DNA from: QYOJ01 sp964616825
GTDB lineage: Bacteria > Bacteroidota > Bacteroidia > Bacteroidales > FEN-979
Assembly (NCBI GenBank): GCA_964616825.1
Contig: CAZTSX010000012.1
Coordinates: 28,509 to 92,508 of the forward strand
DNA length: 64,000 nt
Reading direction: 5' to 3'
Under the pieces are notes generated by a model. That model saw only the letters and a list, made by a program, of their open reading frames with translations, was not told the origin of the DNA and did no database searches. The translations under genes and the position numbers were made by a program. Within the stretch, counting starts at the first letter, position 1, and every line of letters begins with the position of its first letter. Below are positions 62,286-64,000 of this stretch, piece after piece.

Positions 62286-62894
62286 GTGAGAATTGTTATT
62301 ATCCTGGTTTCGTTATTGCTTTCCCTGAATTTGACAGCCCAATCCTGGAATTTTATTAAAGAGCGGGACGGGATTAAGATCTATACCCGGAAAGAAAAAG
62401 GAAATTCGTTGAAATCGTTCAAGGGGGAGATGGTGATTCACTCCACCATGGAGATGATTGGAACAGTTGTTGGGAACGTAAAGAATTTCGATTGGTGGGA
62501 CGATGGCATCAAGAGTGTAGAAGTGTTGGCCTATGATGAAAATGTCTATTCTCAATACTATCTTATTTATGATGTTCCATGGCCATTGTCAGACCGTGAC
62601 CTGTGTGCGGAAGCACAGATAACAATTGACTCTGTTACCGGGACAAAAATAATTCTGGCTCGCCCAATTCCTGATGAGGTCCCGGAAAAAGAAAATATCA
62701 TCCGGATCAGGAACTACTGGCAGTGCTGGACCATCGAACCACTTGGAAAGGGAATGTTTCGTTTAATCCTTGAAGGATTTGTCGACCCCGGCGGGATTGT
62801 GCCTGCATGGCTCTATAACATGATCATTACCGACACTCCTCTCAACCTCATGCGGGAGGTAAAGAAGCGGGTAGAGATAAAAAACGATAATTGA
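62286..62894 (+). CDS. Secreted START-domain protein
   Basis: 202 residues from a GTG (MRIVIILVSLLLSLNLTAQ, signal peptide). SWNFIKERDGIKIYTRKEKG, VKNFDWWDDGIKSVEVL, YDVPWPLSDRDLC and GFVDPGGIVPAWLYN are the START (StAR-related lipid transfer) pattern: a hydrophobic-ligand-binding pocket. No ATG is available in frame. The next gene follows after 4 bases. Confidence 0.8.
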   Translation: MRIVIILVSLLLSLNLTAQSWNFIKERDGIKIYTRKEKGNSLKSFKGEMVIHSTMEMIGTVVGNVKNFDWWDDGIKSVEVLAYDENVYSQYYLIYDVPWPLSDRDLCAEAQITIDSVTGTKIILARPIPDEVPEKENIIRIRNYWQCWTIEPLGKGMFRLILEGFVDPGGIVPAWLYNMIITDTPLNLMREVKKRVEIKNDN

Positions 62895-62898
62895 ACAT

Positions 62899-63549
62899 AT
62901 GAATTCTTACAACCCCAAAGAGATCATTCAAACACCTGAACGACTGCATCGGATTACCGATATTGTCTTCGCTCTTTCAATGGTGTTATTTATCATTTCA
63001 GGACTATTTACTTTCGGTGATGCCTCTCATTGGGCCGCATATGAAATTGATCCGGAAGCATTTATAACCGAAAGAGCAACAGAGATTTTCACTGCTTTTA
63101 TGGTATTCCTCTTTATGGCACTCTACTGGTATACCAATGCCAATCAGTAGAAGTACGTGATAAAAGTGGATAACACCTATACATGGATCAATCTTTTATA
63201 CCTCTTTTTCATTGCCCTTGCTCCCTACCCAAATGCACTAAGTATGCAATTTGGTGGCGACTTTTACGTACAGCTCTTTTTCAATATTGATATGTTCTTC
63301 ATCGGATTGTTTGGTTACCTGGCGTGGTTTTATGCCTCCAAAAACCATCGATTGATATACAAAGAGGTAACAAAAGGACAAATCCATGCCATTAACGGAG
63401 AGATGATTGTAGAACCAATTGTTGCTATGCTGGCAACTATTGTAACCTTCGTCAACACCAGCTATTGGGAAGTATCACTGTTAATGCTCCCCGTAGGAAT
63501 CGTTGTTGTGGCAATAATTGTAAAGAAAAAGAGAAAAGCAGCTCAGTGA
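62899..63549 (+). pseudogene. TMEM175-like (DUF1211) channel gene split by a TAG codon
   Basis: Two open frames in the same phase (62899-63150 and 63157-63549) are separated by one TAG at 63148-63150. Together they read as a single ~216-residue six-helix protein. RLHRITDIVFALSMVLFI matches helix 1 of bacterial TMEM175 (the usual FSD is ITD here), and TWINLLYLFFIALAPYPNAL matches the second conserved region. The second part has an in-frame ATA/GTG but no convincing start. It is a nonsense mutation, readthrough, or sequence error. Confidence 0.7.
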
Positions 63550-64000
63550 TTTCGGATCTTTTCTTGTAACACTTGTGCCTGCTGATAAAAATCATTTGCC
63601 GGATCTGTTAAAATCTTCCTAAGCGCTTTTAGTGCTTTTTTATCCCGGTTCAGATTATGATAGCAATACGCAAGGTGATAGATCGCATCATAATTTAGTG
63701 AATCACCGGCAATAATATCCCGAAACATCTTTGATGCCGATTTGTAATCTTCTGCCTCTAAATAGACTTTAGCCAATTTCATGGTTGAAAGAGAAGGCGC
63801 CTGTTTTGCCTTGACAGACTTTCGGAAACCGGCTTGCGTTTTGGGAGACACCCCATCAACCACTCCACCCATTCCCGAAATGACTTGCGTGTCAGCGACG
63901 AAAGCAAGTTTTTCTTCAACTGCTGGCTCCTCCATGATCTCAGCATCTGTTTCATCTTCAATTACTGATTCGTCAACTCTTATAGGGGTCTCTGCTTTCT
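63543..64000 (-). CDS. TPR-repeat protein, 5' end outside the window
   Basis: The frame stays open from 64000 (ETPIRVDESVIEDETDAEI, acidic) through the ATG at 63935, so the true start is upstream. The C-terminal part holds two to three TPR units: MKLAKVYLEAEDYKSASKMF, YDAIYHLAYCYHNLNRDKKA and LKALRKILTDPANDFYQQAQ. The acidic, low-complexity middle (GMGGVVDGVSPKTQAG) suggests a secreted or regulatory protein. Overlaps the TMEM175-like gene by 7 bases. Confidence 0.7.
   Translation of the reverse strand, partial: KAETPIRVDESVIEDETDAEIMEEPAVEEKLAFVADTQVISGMGGVVDGVSPKTQAGFRKSVKAKQAPSLSTMKLAKVYLEAEDYKSASKMFRDIIAGDSLNYDAIYHLAYCYHNLNRDKKALKALRKILTDPANDFYQQAQVLQEKIRNH

Noticed and set aside
63148..63150. 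Recoding of TAG as an amino acid
   Set aside because: TAG is used as a normal terminator (for example topA and the MBL-fold gene), and no other internal TAG was seen in conserved genes.

Overview
The window is a 64 kb chromosomal stretch from a member of the Bacteroidota, most likely an anaerobic or facultative relative of the Bacteroidales/Marinilabiliales. I base this on type IX secretion (T9SS) signatures (a PorZ homologue and a secreted cargo protein with a C-terminal sorting domain), a GH92 glycosidase, ORF6N-domain genes, almost no Shine-Dalgarno sequences, and many TAnnTTTG -7 boxes 15-60 bases upstream of genes. One run of 100 Ns (38375-38474) shows the contig is a scaffold. No integrase, transposase, CRISPR array or rRNA is visible. 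One tRNA is present.

Layout. 1-4 kb: the 3' part of a fused isobutyryl-CoA mutase (icmF) with butyrate kinase (buk), then an MBL-fold hydrolase. 4-7.2 kb: threonine dehydrogenase, then an AT-rich patch with an ORF6N gene, remnants of a second ORF6N gene and of an HTH regulator, and a two-gene cassette whose first gene has two frameshifts. 7.5-12.2 kb: cysS (with an in-frame repeat insertion), a secreted gluzincin peptidase, tyrS. 12.3-17.5 kb (minus): GH92, DUF1648, ribbon-helix-helix and SPFH genes, then a PepSY/lipoprotein pair. 17.6-27.3 kb: an SDR gene, then a nine-gene minus-strand operon, tetR-tolC-hlyD-DUF2147-ATPase-ATPase-permease-permease-mltF, that makes a complete YbhGFSR-like ABC-2 efflux system. 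27.5-32.5 kb: a LysM/SLT lytic transglycosylase, a CDF cation exporter, and a T9SS-exported peptidylarginine-deiminase homologue. 32.5-37.1 kb: lysS, recO, porZ. 37.2-40.3 kb: a Wzc-like tyrosine autokinase with a (Gly-Tyr)16 tail and its Wza-like export partner. 40.4-49.9 kb: miaB, topA, an arginase-fold protein with degenerate metal site, ruvC, a flippase-like protein with a GT2 glycosyltransferase, ispD, queA. 50-55 kb: an MFS transporter, a HAD phosphatase, tRNA-Ile2, and a metallophosphoesterase lipoprotein lying between the tRNA and a partial copy of the tRNA 3' end. 55-64 kb: small membrane proteins, a PQQ-propeller pair, a Na/Pi cotransporter, a sigma/anti-sigma-like operon with a 5'-truncated sigma gene, a START protein, a TMEM175-like channel gene split by a TAG, and a TPR protein running off the edge.

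Themes. (1) Degenerate tandem arrays with 7-9 bp units occur between genes and once inside cysS, next to a separate GC-rich hairpin repeat present three times. I regard this as the least explained structure here. (2) Six convergent gene pairs overlap at their 3' ends. (3) Several genes carry single-base homopolymer frameshifts or one nonsense codon; real decay and consensus error cannot be told apart from this sequence alone. (4) The deiminase homologue keeps the P. gingivalis PPAD catalytic and C-terminal-arginine-recognition residues at almost identical spacing.
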